Numbered from the stretch's first letter, positions 1 through 12,150 are shown. The stretch is 64,000 nucleotides of DNA from Limnoperna fortunei (GCA_944474755.1 OX104115.1:52456648-52520647), one strand, 5' to 3'. A program made the numbers and translations. Notes: a model not told the origin generated them from the sequence alone.

Positions 1-585
1 TGCTTATTATATCAATCATGTTAACTTGTATAAGAAAATAGCAAAAGTGTGAAAAAGCATTACCGGTCTATAAATAAACACAATATTCACGCGTTTTAGG
101 TTATAAAATGTAACAAACTTTCATTTAATTTGACATGTTTATGAAGGTACTAGCGTGTGTTTCATATAAACACGCTTTCAAACAGAAATGAAATAGAATA
201 TCAAAAATATTTTCGTTAAAGGGATATAACGTACTTTTTAAAAGATCACATTTAAAAAAAACATGTACAGATATTAATGCAAGTCAAACAGATTTGTGGC
301 ACCATTATTGTTTTTATACAAACAATTACTTAAAAAGACAATTTAGCGTCAGTCTGGTAAAAATATCGTAATAAATTAACTGATGAAAACAAGGTAAAAT
401 GAACAGAACATTTTGCATTCTTTTCATTGGTGAACCAATCATAACTCAGCCTTAAAAATCAATTAGTTTCAACGCGTTAAATCTAAATGCTTTGTAGATT
501 GTTTCTAAATAATCTTGGAGCAAAGGAGATATAGCATATAGATTTCAACATAAATGTCTATGCTTTAAATTATACTCAATTTTAG

Positions 586-852
586 TCCTATTCATAAAAA
601 GTATCATTGGCGAGGAGGCTAAACAAGCACAGTTTGAAGTATTGACAGGACTAAAAATTGATAATCCGTTTGCAGCAATGTCTGGCGCAAAAGAGTTGGC
701 GTGTGCTACTCACTGTTTGGGTGATAAATCATGTAAATCCGCAAATTTCAATCAAGTCACACATTTGTGCGAACTAAATAGCCAAAGTCCAGAAGACGAG
801 TGGTCGAGGGTAATTGAAGAACAAGGCTGGGAAATAATGTACAAAATAAATG
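586..852 (+). CDS. PAN/apple-like exon (phase 1-1)
   Basis: Acceptor CAATTTTAG before 586 and donor GTAAGG after 852. The frame is open from the acceptor. About 89 residues include four cysteines spaced as in PAN/apple modules. An in-frame TTG at 642 is not a start; the exon reads in from upstream. Confidence 0.72.
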
Positions 853-3800
853 GTAAGGACACACTTTTTAAATACTTAATCACTTATTGAAGTTACAGAT
901 TTTAGCAGGTACAGAATGCTTTTAAAAGAAACTAAATAAATTTTATCGTTTTGGTAGAAGACAGTGTTTTTATATTATTTATAACGTTTTCTCGTATTTT
1001 TGAATTGTGTTTTATTATATTATTTTCAATCGTCATGTACAGTGGCTTGTCTCTTTATAAGATCGATTGAATGTAGTAATATTAGAGTGTTCGCATTATA
1101 ATAATGGATCAAAGACTGTCTTAAACATACAGCAGTTATGGTAGCAACAGCCTCAAAAATTGTCCAACTTGCATTTAGAAACATGGAAATTGGTATTCAG
1201 AGCAACAGCTGGAATTGGTGTGCCCACATTAGAAGCATACCAGGGAATAATACCATTATCAACTCCAGAAGATGCATGCAAGCTGACTCGTAATTTTTCC
1301 TGTTCAACACATTACAGGGATCCAACTATAGACCAATGGAAGACACTGAACATTCATCAAGTATGTACACTTATTACTTTTGCGCTAAAATTCAGTTTGA
1401 ATACGTAAAATATCTAATTGAACAGTTAATATCAATGAAGATTGTGGCAATTATTGCAGATCGGGAGTTTTCTCTCGTGTACTCCGGAACGCCATGGTAT
1501 AACTGAATAATTGCTAAAAGCGGCGTTAAAACATCATTTAAACAAACACACATAGCATTCATAACAAAATGCCGGTAAAAAGGTCCAAGAAAAATTTAAA
1601 CTACTTTGATATTATTTTGCACTAGTATTCTAAATAGAAGACGACGTCTTCGTCCATTAGTAAAAAGTTTGAAAACATATTTGTAAGAATTGTTAATTAG
1701 AATGTGTTTCTCCAAAGGTAATGCTAGCAATGTATAAAGGTAACCAAATGGTGATGAACGTCATATTCAATAACACCAAGGGAAGTGGACAAATAGATTG
1801 GTTTAACAAAGATCAAGTTGTAAGCAGTACATACACAGATTTATTAACCACAAACATCAGCAGCTACTTCATCATAAAATGGTAAACTTCCAATACAGTA
1901 CTCTCAGCTGTAAACATTGTGAATGATTGATGACGCTGATGTTGATAATCGTTGACTGGTCTGTATCTCATCGCTGATACATACGTCCAGAAGCATGAAT
2001 ATGTAATTAATTGTTAATCGTAGGCAGTCACAATCCGTTGAACTAATTAATTGAACGATACATTATACTGGCTTAAAAATTTTTAAAGCGATATTTTAAT
2101 TTATTATATAATTTTGTTAGGAAGAATAATACACTATCACTACATCTAACCTTAAAGTGAAATCCAAAATTAAATGGACCGATCAGTTCAAGTAATCAAC
2201 GAGATTCATTAAATCGTTTCTAGCAAAAGATAACTTCAAATTTCTTTTCAATATGTTTAGTATTAAGTTATTGAAAAAAGAAAAGCTTATTTATTCACAT
2301 TTGTTTGTTGGTCGTGTTCTTTACATTCTCGCCTACTCGCATCTTTCTAATTCCCCATGTTATATTTTAAGGTTTGTTTTGCAAAATTTATTTATATTGT
2401 CAACCCCGGGAAACTGCACTATATCTAAAGGCTGGGCTATCGTTATTGATGATTGGTGGTGGGGATGTTGGAACGAAGTCTATCTGCAGCGTCCGTTCTT
2501 TGGATATATGCCTAACAACGTCAGAGGAACCTGGCAAGGTTTGAACCATATTTTAATATTAAAGAATTTAAAGATTTTTTTCATTTTATAATGAAACTTA
2601 TCTTGCTCACACTGTATTTGCTGTCATATGTCTTCTTATTATAAAGTACAGAGAACAAACCAGAAAACGTACGAAATTTACCTTTTCTTCTTGACGATAA
2701 TGTTCATTTCTAGTTTATTTGCTAAACCACATCTAAACTTAAGTTTCTAACAATTGTCATCAATAGGAACATTTGTTGATATGTTTTGGCTGATTAAATG
2801 TTCACTTGACGTCAACCCACAATGAGTAAACGGGGAAAATCGAAAACAATTTTGACTGCCACTGCAAAAATATGGTGTATTTGTTTAGAGACAGATAATT
2901 TTGTTATTTTCTGAGATTATCCCATCGTGTGCATCTTTTTTGAATCATTAAAAGGGAACTTTCTCAATCAGGTGGCTCCCTATAAACACGATATACGATA
3001 TACACTATGGTCAACTGTAAGGCTTTCCGTGTTACAATCCTACAGTCCTACATCGAGAGAGCGTCATAAATCAGCCAACTGTAAAAACACTGGGGATTTC
3101 TTAACCTCGATTACTTGTAAACATCCCAGTACATTGCCAGTAAAGACATTTAAATATAGATGCAAACTTTGTTCATGATATGTACAAAAACAATCTTTAT
3201 TGTCAAACGATAACAAAAGTACTTAATTGATAATCTCTTTTGTTGATTTAAATACAAGGAAAAGGAAGAGAAAATTCTAACGGAATATTCTCCGTTTGTT
3301 TCAATGGCACTGTTGCAACGTGGAGAAACATGTTAATATCATTATTAACGTGTTTATATTAATCAGTTTAGGGCCATAACACACACACGTTATCAATTTA
3401 AACTTAGACCATTTTTTATTAGGCTATGGGTATACCACTTGCTAACCGATCAAATAGTTTTTTTTCTATTTGTCCGGCTAACCGGTAAAATAGCTTAATT
3501 TTGCTATTTGTCTTGCTAACCTATAACTTTTTCTCGGAAAAGAATTTCCATGCATAAATGATTTCCTATAGACAACAAGATAATTTGCACAGAGTACTAA
3601 TGCCTGCAAATGTATGAAAAACATTCTAAGTTGTAAACAGAACGTGTTTGTTCGATAACTCTAAAGTGACTTTGATATACATATAATTGAAAGTGTAACA
3701 AAATTAAAATTTATGAAATTGAAGGGCGCTGCATAACCCAGAAACCAACCAACTCACTCATATCATATGAAGTTAGTTTCACCCCCTATTCAAGTATATA

Positions 3801-4709
3801 CATGTATATGGTTTCTTAGTGTGGATTTTTAGTTGTTTAAATACAAGACAAAAGGTGAAATAAAAGGTATGGAGATGACACTGGGAACTGCTCCACCATC
3901 CCCACCCATGAAAATACGAATGTATAAGGTTAGGAAGTAGTAAATTGGCGATGTTTTTTTAGATGAGCGACCTAATTGATCCCTACCCCAACTTACGATC
4001 CATCGCAAGGATCAAGAATATATATAATTAGGGAATAGACCAGTCAGTGTGACAAATAGCACACTAAGTTATCTGACCGGGTAGTCGAAACTCAATTAAC
4101 CGGTAAGCTTTACAAATAGCAAGAAAATTTGGCAGGTTTGTTCCAGTCATATAATAAAAAAGGTATTTAGCCGGTTAGCAGGACAAGTAGCAATGTATGG
4201 CTGTATGGCTGTTGGACAAGTAAAGATTTATTACTATTCAACCGGCTACCTCTAACTCCCAAATCGGGAAAGGGAAGAAAAATTTTCCCAAACTCACAGT
4301 CCCGGGCGGACAAAGTAAAATTTCGCTATTGTCTATTTGTCCGGTAGCCGGACGAATAGTAAGAAATAGCTATTTGTCCAGTAGTCTGTTGATTAGTAAA
4401 AAATCGCTATTTGTCCTGATAAAAGGACAAAAAGTAGAGCACAGAGAAAAAATATTAGTTAAATACTAAGATATAGTATATACAGTCGTTTTACACAACG
4501 ATACATTACTTTATAATTTGTAGAGTCATACGTATATTTGATGACAAGTGTCAGTCACAATAACGAGTAAAATGTTTCGTAACAGAACAGAATGACGTAC
4601 TATTTAAAGTTTAATTCTGAACTAAATTTAGACAAATTTGGTTTTTTTCTTTCTTTTAGGAGATATGAAATCAGCAGATGTGTTTGCAATTTTCATCAAA
4701 AAAGATTAG
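586..4709 (+). CDS. Secreted-type PAN/apple-like protein, 3' part (5 exons)
   Basis: Five exons joined by splice sites and phase: 586-852, 1179-1360, 1718-1881, 2372-2538 and 4660-4709 (TAG). Phases agree at every junction (1, 0, 2, 1). Exon 1 is a symmetrical 1-1 exon with a four-cysteine PAN/apple-like pattern (C-ATHC-LGDKSC...HLC). Exons 2-5 form a second extracellular domain beginning ETWKLVFRATAG, with motifs IDWFNKDQV and WWWGCWNEVY, and ending SADVFAIFIKKD. I have the impression of similar predicted secreted proteins in molluscs but know no domain name or function. The signal peptide and 5' end are not in the window, because exon 1 needs an upstream exon ending in phase 1. Intron 4 (2.1 kb) holds a foldback repeat. 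The exon structure is well supported; the function is unknown. Confidence 0.78.
1179..1360 (+). CDS. Exon 2: start of the WKLVFRA-type domain
   Basis: Acceptor GCATTTAG and donor GTATGT. It starts in phase 1, so the split codon G+AA gives Glu, and it ends in phase 0. The residues include TPEDACKLTRNFSCSTHYRD, with two cysteines. The frame and splice phases fit exons 1 and 3. Confidence 0.72.
1456..1553 (+). repeat. 5'-truncated SINE-A fragment
   Basis: It retains the SINE body and tail: TCGGGAGTTTTCTC, then ACGCCATGGTATAACTG, then GCGGCGTTAAAACATC. It lies in intron 2 of the PAN-like gene, in the same orientation as the gene. Confidence 0.65.
1718..1881 (+). CDS. Exon 3 of the WKLVFRA-type domain
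   Basis: Acceptor CTCCAAAG and donor GTAAAC, phase 0 in and phase 2 out. It encodes VMLAMYKGNQMVMNVIFNN followed by IDWFNKDQVV and a Thr/Ser-rich end. It has no in-frame start codon and can only be an internal exon. Confidence 0.7.
2372..2538 (+). CDS. Exon 4 of the WKLVFRA-type domain
   Basis: Acceptor TATATTTTAAG and donor GTTTGA, phase 2 in (TG+G gives Trp) and phase 1 out. It encodes NCTISKGWAIVIDD and then a Trp-rich stretch WWWGCWNEV. The longer ORF around it, from 2253, includes intron sequence. Confidence 0.7.
3422..4436. repeat. Foldback-type element with CTATTTGTCC subrepeats
   Basis: Short motifs occur forward in the left half (CTATTTGTCCGGCTAACC) and reversed near 4075-4200 (TTAGCCGGTTAGCAGGACAA), then forward again near 4330-4430. 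This gives a loose inverted structure of about 1 kb inside intron 4 of the PAN-like gene. The ends are approximate and no coding capacity is seen. Confidence 0.5.
4660..4709 (+). CDS. Last exon of the PAN-like gene
   Basis: Strong acceptor CTTTCTTTTAG. The split codon G+GA gives Gly, followed by DMKSADVFAIFIKKD and TAG. It is too short to be found as an ORF; it was identified by phase and by the acidic/hydrophobic ending that completes the domain. Possible poly(A) signal AATAAA near 5366. Confidence 0.68.
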
Positions 4710-6010
4710 TCTGAATGGGAATAGTGTCCTGGTTTTGATCATGTATAGTTTTAATTTATAATGTACTTATGGTTGGTTTGAAGTTATTTTTCCTGACCAT
4801 TCTGTGAATATATTGCATAGGACTAACTTACTTTTTCTTAAAGAATTTGATAGTTGGAAAATTAAAACTATAAAGAAACCAATATTTTAGGCAAATCTAC
4901 ATTTTTGACAATGCAAGGTTTTATCTTGTGTAAACAAACCAAATGTGACATACATCCACCAAAAGACTTCGAAGAAAATTTTGATAGACTGGATTGAAAC
5001 AACTGTATTGACAAGTACTTAATTTCTTAGAGGCAAGCAGTATAGCAATTGTAGTGTACTGCACGACAACAATGTTTTTTTTTAAAATTTAATTAATTAT
5101 AGTTTCATGCAGTCAACACCTGATGGTAGAGCCAATTATAGTGTTAAATTTGTATAATCGGTAAGTGTTGTTATAATATTTATATTAGACACCTATATTT
5201 TTTAATTTGAAATTGTACCACTCTGCATATATTAGCTTAGATTTATAGAATGTGACGGTGCATATAACAGATCAATAACTTAACTAGCTTTATATAATGT
5301 AGCAATGTACGCATATTGTTTTTATCCTGTTACGATATATTTTAAATTAAATTTCAAATTAAAAAATAAAGGAGCATTTCTAGACTTTGTGGATTGCATC
5401 GCAGTCTAGTGATAGCATGATGTACCAGACAATTAGCGTAGTAGTAAACAGGACGTGAAAAAGAAAAAGAGAGATGAATCAAGAACGATGATTGATAAAG
5501 CAATCATACAGTTTAACTTCCTGACAGCAGAAAACTTTTTGAATTCCGTCTTTTGTAAATATTTAATACACAACAATTATTAAAACGAGTTAATCCGTGC
5601 TACACGCTGATTACTGCTAATGCATCAAATGTACAAACAAATGCTCATTCTGATGGTTGAAAATAACATGTCACTCTATGCATGTGCAATTTGCGTTTAG
5701 CTAAACATTTGCGTAGAAAAATATATAATAGGTTTTTCAGTCTTTTCAGACAGGTACAAATGTCGTTCGTACAACTAATTAAATCTCGTTAGAACGATTA
5801 ATTAAACTGTCAACGTTATACGATTCTGATATCTGATTAAGTTTTAAAAATCTGCTTGTTCAACTCTTTATAATCTTCTAACATATTCGGGTATAAGAAC
5901 ATGTTTTTCCAGGAAAAGTTAAGAGAAACTCTAGGTTGGTTTTTTCTTAAGTAATTTTTACAAACAAAGCAATTCATTACAACCATGATAACCAATACAA
6001 ATGTACTTAA
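4710..6010. other. 3' UTR / intergenic, AT-rich
   Basis: Downstream of the PAN-like gene I see no exon with supported splice sites and no clear repeat family. The short minus-strand ORF at 5837-6022 runs into a hairpin element and is not supported. Confidence 0.4.
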
Positions 6011-6159
6011 GGAATACTTCAAATTTCTGAACAGATTATTCGATATAATATGGTTTGGGTCTGTTTACGCCTAATAAACCGCGAAGCGGTTTATGAATGG
6101 TGTAAACAGACCCAAACCATATTATATCGTATAATCTGTTCTGAAATTTGAAATATTCC
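6011..6159. repeat. Near-perfect hairpin element, 149 bp
   Basis: Two arms of about 58 bp. The left includes GATATAATATGGTTTGGGTC and the right is its reverse complement, including GACCCAAACCATATTATATC. They are separated by a small loop containing AAACCGCGAAGCGGTTTA, itself palindromic. It fits a foldback MITE; no transposase is present. Confidence 0.8.
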
Positions 6160-6499
6160 TTATAATTTAATTTTAACTATACATCTTATCAATTTTTGCG
6201 GTAAAAGCGTCGATGACGTCGTGGAACTCTTTGAATTTTAACAGCGTTAGAATAGGTCATAGGTCACGCAAGTTATTTCTTATAATATGGTTTGCCCGAT
6301 TTGAATTGACCAATCAGATTTCAGCTTACAAAGCAAATTAAATTATTTAATAATAATAATGTCTATAAGTATGAGTCACAAACATCCCTTTGTTTTATTT
6401 TATATTTTTAACGCGGCACACAAATTTAATACTGGACATATTCTTTTTGTTGTAATTTTATTGGAAACTGCCATAAAATACATGAAAAGTAAAACACTT

Positions 6500-6982
6500 T
6501 CATACCTCGAGATTTACAAGATTTACGAGATTTATTAAATCACGCCCAGACACAAAATTTGTGTAACATGAGGAGAATACAATGTAATCATATATATAGA
6601 CGAAATGAACAATGTAGACAATTAAAACAATGCATTGATATTTTTTTACAAACAATGATAAACGCTTACAGACGTTAATATTACAGAAAGACAAAAAGTT
6701 CGCCATTTTATCAATATTTGGGTACTTTGTGTAATAATTAGCTAACCATTTTTTTCTAAACATTTGTATTGTATCGTTTTGACACATGAAAAGAACATGA
6801 AATTCATCTCCAAGATGCTTATTACATAAAGTGCACATCCGTTCAGTTTTGGGTACATTAAACCACCTTCCCGTTTCGATTGGAATTTTTAAATTGCAAG
6901 TTCTTAATTTTGTTATCAAAATTCTGTTACGGTCTATTAATCTCAATAAGTATTTTTCGAGACTAAAATCTTTTTTAAACAA
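6500..6982 (-). pseudogene. LINE ORF2 C-terminal domain
   Basis: 160 residues with TGRWFNVPKTERMCTLCNKH followed by LGDEFHVLFMCQND: the Cys/His cluster (CxxC...H...C) near the end of L1/Tx1-like ORF2. The open frame ends at a stop at 6500. A related C-terminus lies on the plus strand at 58403-58717. Confidence 0.75.
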
Positions 6983-7656
6983 TGCATAAAATTCTCCTCG
7001 TGAGAAATTGTAAATATCTCTAAACCATTTTTGTATTTATTGATCCTGTAATATTTATGTGACATATTTTACATCAATATAACATATCTTATTTGTAAAA
7101 ACATAACTCAGACCAGTATCATTAAAAATACTTTCAATGCAGTAATCCATTTAAACATTTGACTACCATTATTTTTTCTTGAATGTTATAATTGATATAA
7201 TAAAGAACTGGGTTTCTCATTACTTATTACAAGTTTACACCAATATGAAATCATTCTAGATGTTATCTTAATATCCAAAGGGAACCTACCAAGTTCTCCG
7301 TATACCATAAAATTAGGAGTGGAAGATCTCACCTTTAAAATTCGTTTACAGAAACCGAGATGAATTCGTTTTATATTTTTTACATTTTCATAGCCCCAGA
7401 TTTCACTTCCTTAAAGAAGAATTGGTTCAACCATAGAATTGAAAAGCTTTAACTGTAAACCAAGAGGAATGTTTTGATTTCGAATGTTTCTGTAAATGCT
7501 ATACAGAGATTTCTGGGCTTGTTTTATCAGATGTTTTCTATAGCATCAGAAAAATTCCCGTTATACTTAAACAATACTCCTAAATATGAAAAGCAATCAA
7601 CAATTTCTAAAATTTCCTGTTCAAATTTATACTCTATATTTAAAGTTGGTTTTCGC

Positions 7657-8597
7657 TTACATAATCTTTGTTTCCTGTGTATTCACATGCAATTTCCATA
7701 TATCGCAATATCTTTGAAAAATATCTAAAGCGTGTTGCATTCCTTCTTTTGTTTCTGCTAGCAATAGTGTATCATCGGCATATAGTACAATACATATTTT
7801 TAACAAAATGCCGAGTTCTTGCGCGCAAAAGTCATTCACTAGATCAAGTGGTGAACAATTTGAATCTGATAAAATGACTCTAAATCGTTTAGAAATATAA
7901 AAAATAAAGAAGGAGACAAATTTCCCCCTTTTCTCACAACTGTGAGACACGGGAAAAATTCTAATTGTTCACCGTTATATTTTACACAAGATCTTATATT
8001 GTTATACATGTTGTAAATAACAGTAAATATTTTTCCTTTTATTCCACTGCTTTGAAGTTTCCTCCATAAGCCAGTTATCCACACAGAGTAAAAGGCTTTC
8101 CGGAAATCAACGAAAGCACAGAATAACTTTTTTCCACACGATTGATATAATGAGATAAGAGAATTCAGTATAAATATGTGGTCTATAGTAGAACGTCCCT
8201 TACGAAATCCTGCTTGATATATCGATAATAAAGAGACTTGATCATCTATAAGCGCTAACCGGGAATTAAAGATCGATGTGAATAATTTTCCAATTGCACG
8301 AAAATTGTCCGGATCCATTTTGTCACCCTTGTTTTTACACAAAGGCTTTATTATACCAAATGTCCAATGTTCTGGTATAACACCAGTGTCTAGGACAAGG
8401 TTAAATATTCTACATACAAGTTTTATGCAATATTAAGGTAGGTTTTTGCAATACTCATTCAAAATATTATCAAGGCCCGGGGATTTATTATTCTTTAGCT
8501 TTCTAATAGCAACCATTAACTCGTCTTCGGTTATTTCGCCATTCAATATAATATTATATACTGGATTATTACAAAGTGTATTAACATCAATGTCAAT

Positions 8598-8664
<67 letters not shown>

Positions 8665-9223
8665 GTCGTCGTCGTCGTCGTCGTCATCATCATCAAGTGA
8701 CAATTGCAATTGGGGGGGGGGGGGGGTTCTGTTGTGGAAAGAGTATTTTTTCATGGTTCTCCAAAATGCTCTGGGATCGTTTTTTGAATGAGATCTCAAT
8801 TCCTCCGCAAATTTGTACTGGTATAAGCGAAAGCTTTTATTTAGTTCTCATTTGTATACTTTTGACTTTTCATTTAACAAAATCTTTGTTTCATCTGATT
8901 TATCATTTTGATATTTATGACGAATTTCATGAAATGCATCACGCTTTTTTCTACAATCTGCATTAAACCATGGTTTATTATCTGCATTATTAAATGGTTT
9001 AAAATGTTTGACAAATCCAAAAAACATCTTCAGCATTATTATTTAAAATACTGCAGAAATCGCTTACAATACAATTTATTTCATTTTCCGATACATCAGT
9101 TCCCAAATCATCAAGTTTAGTGTTAATGTCAAAGACTTTATCTTGAGCATTTAATAAAGCTTGTTGAAAATCATTACACTTGTTTTTATTCCACTTGATC
9201 CAATTACACTCATTAGTAGGCAT
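7657..9223 (-). pseudogene. LINE ORF2 reverse transcriptase region (broken)
   Basis: Minus-strand fragments in order: NKPWFNADCRKKRDAFHEIR (linker), AIRKLKNNKSPGLDNILNEY (RT block), AGFRKGRSTIDHIFILNSLI, LFCAFVDFRKAFYSVW (block with the first Asp), GNLSPSLFFIFLNDLESF, and VLYADDTLLLAETKEG with the YADD catalytic motif. Typical non-LTR RT order. It is split over several frames and carries the microsatellite. Confidence 0.85.
8598..8696. repeat. (ATC)n/(GTC)n microsatellite
   Basis: A run of TCA repeats changes to CGT repeats and back near 8695. It creates Asp- and Met-rich ORFs on one strand and Ser/Ile/Val-rich ones on the other, none real. It interrupts the LINE RT domain. A G-homopolymer follows at about 8712-8726. 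Confidence 0.9.
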
Positions 9224-10085
9224 CCTGAGTTAGAGACAATGCAGCGTGTACTCTGTTGTGCACGTATGAAAACATAGGATCAAAATCAATAATAGCAAAA
9301 TCTGATACAATATCAAACATAAAAGGTGATAATAAAAGATAATCAATCAGGCTGACACATTTACAAGTGGTTTTACCAATACCACGGTCACTAAAAATGC
9401 GACCATTTGCAATAAATAAGTTGCATCGTTTACAAAATTCAATGAGTTTGGTACCATACCGATTGACCCTACCATTATATTGGTTAGTCCTATCAAAGGG
9501 AATATTCATTTTTTGCAAATATATATATATCCGAATTTATTTTCATCTTCAGCAATATCTAAAATCTCCAAAAGCTGCCTATCTGGTTTTGAGTTTTATA
9601 AAAATTTTAGAAGGTCATCTTCTATTTCATTAAAACATTCTTCAGAAGAATACTTAGAGAATTCGGGGGGGGGGGATATATACGCATCCAATAAAGCAGC
9701 TCTCTTGTAAATGTGACATTTTGTTCGATTGATTGATTGATTAATGGTGTTTAACGCCCGAGCAGCAATATTTCAGCTATATTCAGGCGATATTTTGTTC
9801 GAAATTTCTATCCATTGAATACATTCTGAACTAGTGGGAACAAACTTGAGATATTCTGATTTTCTTATATATAATTACAATACCACCTGACTTATTTTTC
9901 TGTTTTTACAGTATACATTATAATTATTTGGCACATTTAATACATCAAGATAATCAGTTTTTGTCTCTGTAAAAATTGATTTGTCGTAATTCTTAATTAA
10001 TTATTGAAAGTCAGGATTCAGTAATTTTGATTTAATACCATTCACGTTTAAGTGAGTTATAGTCAGTTTGTTTACAAAATTATTT
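9213..10085 (-). pseudogene. LINE ORF2 endonuclease domain (broken)
   Basis: It starts with LTITHLNVNGIKSKLLNPDF and IFTETKTDYLDV (the catalytic Glu region of APE-like endonucleases). It continues after the SINE insertion with EECFNEIEDDLLKFL and ends with NGRVNRYGTKLIEFCKRCNL and SLIDYLLLSP. Frameshifts and stops separate the pieces. A poly-G run lies at about 9665-9675. Confidence 0.7.
9728..9791 (-). repeat. 64-bp SINE 3' end inserted in the LINE, with 10-bp TSD
   Basis: ATTTTGTTCG occurs at 9718-9727 and again at 9792-9801, on both sides of the insert. On the minus strand the insert reads CCTGAATATAGCTGAAATAT, then GGGCGTTAAACACC and a (ATCA)n tail. It is a strongly 5'-truncated retroposed SINE. 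Confidence 0.85.
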
Positions 10086-10118
10086 ATAGTACATGTATCT
10101 GATGCGTTGTTCTAGCGT

Positions 10119-10562
10119 CGCTGATCCGGATCGTTGTGTATTATGTCACGGTTGTTGTATATTGCATCTCGATCATCTTGCTGATTTCTATTTATAAGCG
10201 GTCGTCCATCCACGTACAGTTTATCATACAAGTGTTGCTCTTTTCCCTTGTCGCTGGAACTCTTTTAGTTTAGGATACAGCTTTCGTCGTCTGTCAGCAT
10301 TTTCTTAAGGAAATTGTTGTGTTATGGTAAACTGAGGCTTGTTCTTTAATTTCGACGCAGCATGTCGAACCTTTTCGTGGTCTATATAGTTCGTTAATTT
10401 TGCAATAATACTGCGCGGCTTTCCGTCTCTTCTAACGCGAAGACGGTGAACATTTTAGAATTCAATGTCCGCAATGTTAGCGATTTTAAGCTCTGCGCGA
10501 ATAAAATGTTTAGGTACTGCCTCGGTATTTTCGGTTTCATAATTATCGTCTGAACTAGTAGT
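10119..10562 (-). pseudogene. LINE ORF1 relic (L1-like RNA-binding protein)
   Basis: The minus frame gives KHFIRAELKIANIADIEF, a stop, then NVHRLRVRRDGKPRSIIAKL, later FTITQQFP and ENADRRRKLYPKLKEFQRQG, then DKLYVDGRPLINR after a frameshift. This matches the RRM/C-terminal region of L1-type ORF1 proteins (transposase_22 type). At least two disabling changes are visible. Confidence 0.65.
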
Positions 10563-11439
10563 CACACTTATGTATTAACATATAAAACAGTACAATTCTT
10601 CCATGCACAAATAACAAAACAAAATACACACAGAAAGTCTAAATATATTTTGATAAATAGCTAAATTTTCTTGAAAGTTAAATGTAAAAAAAAACAAACG
10701 GTCAACGAGAATCGGAACCACAAGTGAGAACCAATTCTGAAAGAAAAATCTTCTACTTACAAATATTTTATTTTTAAAAATTAACCGATAAGTTGTGCCG
10801 TTCGTTTGTTGTGAGGTATAGCCAATTATAGCTTCCGATTTAAAAGACTTTTCCTACAAGTCTACATATTTTGAATCTAGGTACAGGATGTCGGCGAGGT
10901 CCTTGACCATTTAAATCCCGATACTGAACTTTTCAGTTATGTTTTTGTCATTGTTATTGTCAATGGAAAACGTTTCGTTTTACTGTTTTTTTTAGTTTCA
11001 AGTATTTCTTTCCATAGAACCGTTTAATCCTTTTTCTTTTGTCAATTTTTGGGGACACAACTGCCATTGAGGGTTGAATGTTGTAATAAAATCAACCTGA
11101 AACCGTCTGAAATGGAATTACAGTTTACGTCTCATCAGCTTTCTAAACAAAGTAATATAACTTACGGCAGGTAACTGAAACATTTTAAGTCGTTTTAGGT
11201 TGCTATAGATTAGCTTGCTTACCAAGTTGCCTTTATAGCAATCTCTCTATTTTCAACTGATTCGTCGGGATCATTTCACAGAAAATTTGTGTTTTATCAG
11301 CTGGCATTCCACCTTTTGTGTTACAGTTAAGTGTAAATGCAGACCTCAACAATAGATATTGGGATATAAATTTAAACAAGTGTGGACTGTGAGCACGCTC
11401 ATAAAGGGATACCACCCGCTTTGCTTTTAAGTCCAATTA

Positions 11440-11615
11440 TCTCCCCTTAATGATATCCGAGGTCATCTACATATAATGAACTTCCTTTAAGCTAAGTTTC
11501 ATTAAATTTCATCAAGCGGTTTAAGATGAGTTGCGCTTACCAGGGATGTGGACAGACGGACAGACAGCAAGGGTGATTACTATATACCCCCCAAACAAGT
11601 TTGCGGAGGTATAAA
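11440..11615. repeat. Dispersed repeat ending GTTTGCGGAGGTATA
   Basis: It contains AAGCTAAGTTTCATTAAATT, GACAGACGGACAGACAG and TACCCCCCAAACAAGTTTGC. Modules of this type (short-chain GACGGACAGACAG plus a purine-rich end) are common in bivalve DNA. Related in style to the 25549 and 17270 elements. Confidence 0.45.
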
Positions 11616-11969
11616 AAAACCTGTAATTTAATTTTGAAATAGAAACATGACGATACCACATGTATCCATTACAATTAAAAAATTAAACACCAATGCATGT
11701 ATATGTAACCAATTTTTTAGCTGTACCAATAACACTATATAAATAACAAAATATTAATGAAAGTTAATTGCACTTTCCGCAATAGTCCAACTATATCGTT
11801 GCATCCAATTACCGGTGAAAACCCCGACCTTCGAAAGGAAAACTAGCACTTCTGGTCAATTGTTGCAGGCGAGCACATCTTACCTGCAGCAAACCACGAA
11901 ACCGCAGCCTGTGTTGACACGCGCGCGTAATTAATTACAGATTACTACCCCCACTACTTGACCTCTTAT

Positions 11970-12150
11970 TTAATATAACACGATTGTGGTGCCACTTACT
12001 TAATGCGACACGAGTGTGGTGCCACTTACTTAATGCGACACGATTGTGGTGACGCTTACTTAATGCGACGCGAGTGTGGTGACGCTTACTTAGTGTATCA
12101 TAATTATGGTGCCACTTACTGATTGTAAGACAATTTTGGTGCCAACTATG
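11970..12150. repeat. 30-bp tandem repeat, about 6 copies
   Basis: The unit resembles GTGGTGCCACTTACTTAATG plus CGACACGAGT. GTGGT recurs at 11986, 12016, 12046 and 12076, then degenerates at 12106 and 12136: exact 30-bp spacing. The minus-strand ORF at 12090-12338 starts inside it and is not supported. Confidence 0.85.

Larger units (their letters stand above)
6500..10562 (-). mobile_element. Decayed L1/Tx1-type non-LTR retrotransposon
   Basis: Read on the minus strand the order is ORF1, then ORF2 with apurinic-type endonuclease, reverse transcriptase and a C-terminal CCHC-like segment, as in L1-like LINEs. Several stop codons and frameshifts break it, so it is inactive. It carries two later insertions: a 64-bp SINE end at 9728-9791 with target duplication, and a trinucleotide microsatellite at about 8598-8696. 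Clade assignment rests on the ORF1 type and the gene order; a CR1/Jockey relative is less likely. The 3' end near 6500 is approximate. Confidence 0.8.

Noticed and set aside
8433..8700. Met/Asp-rich and Ser/Ile/Val-rich ORFs
   Set aside because: Produced by the ATC/GTC microsatellite inside the LINE.
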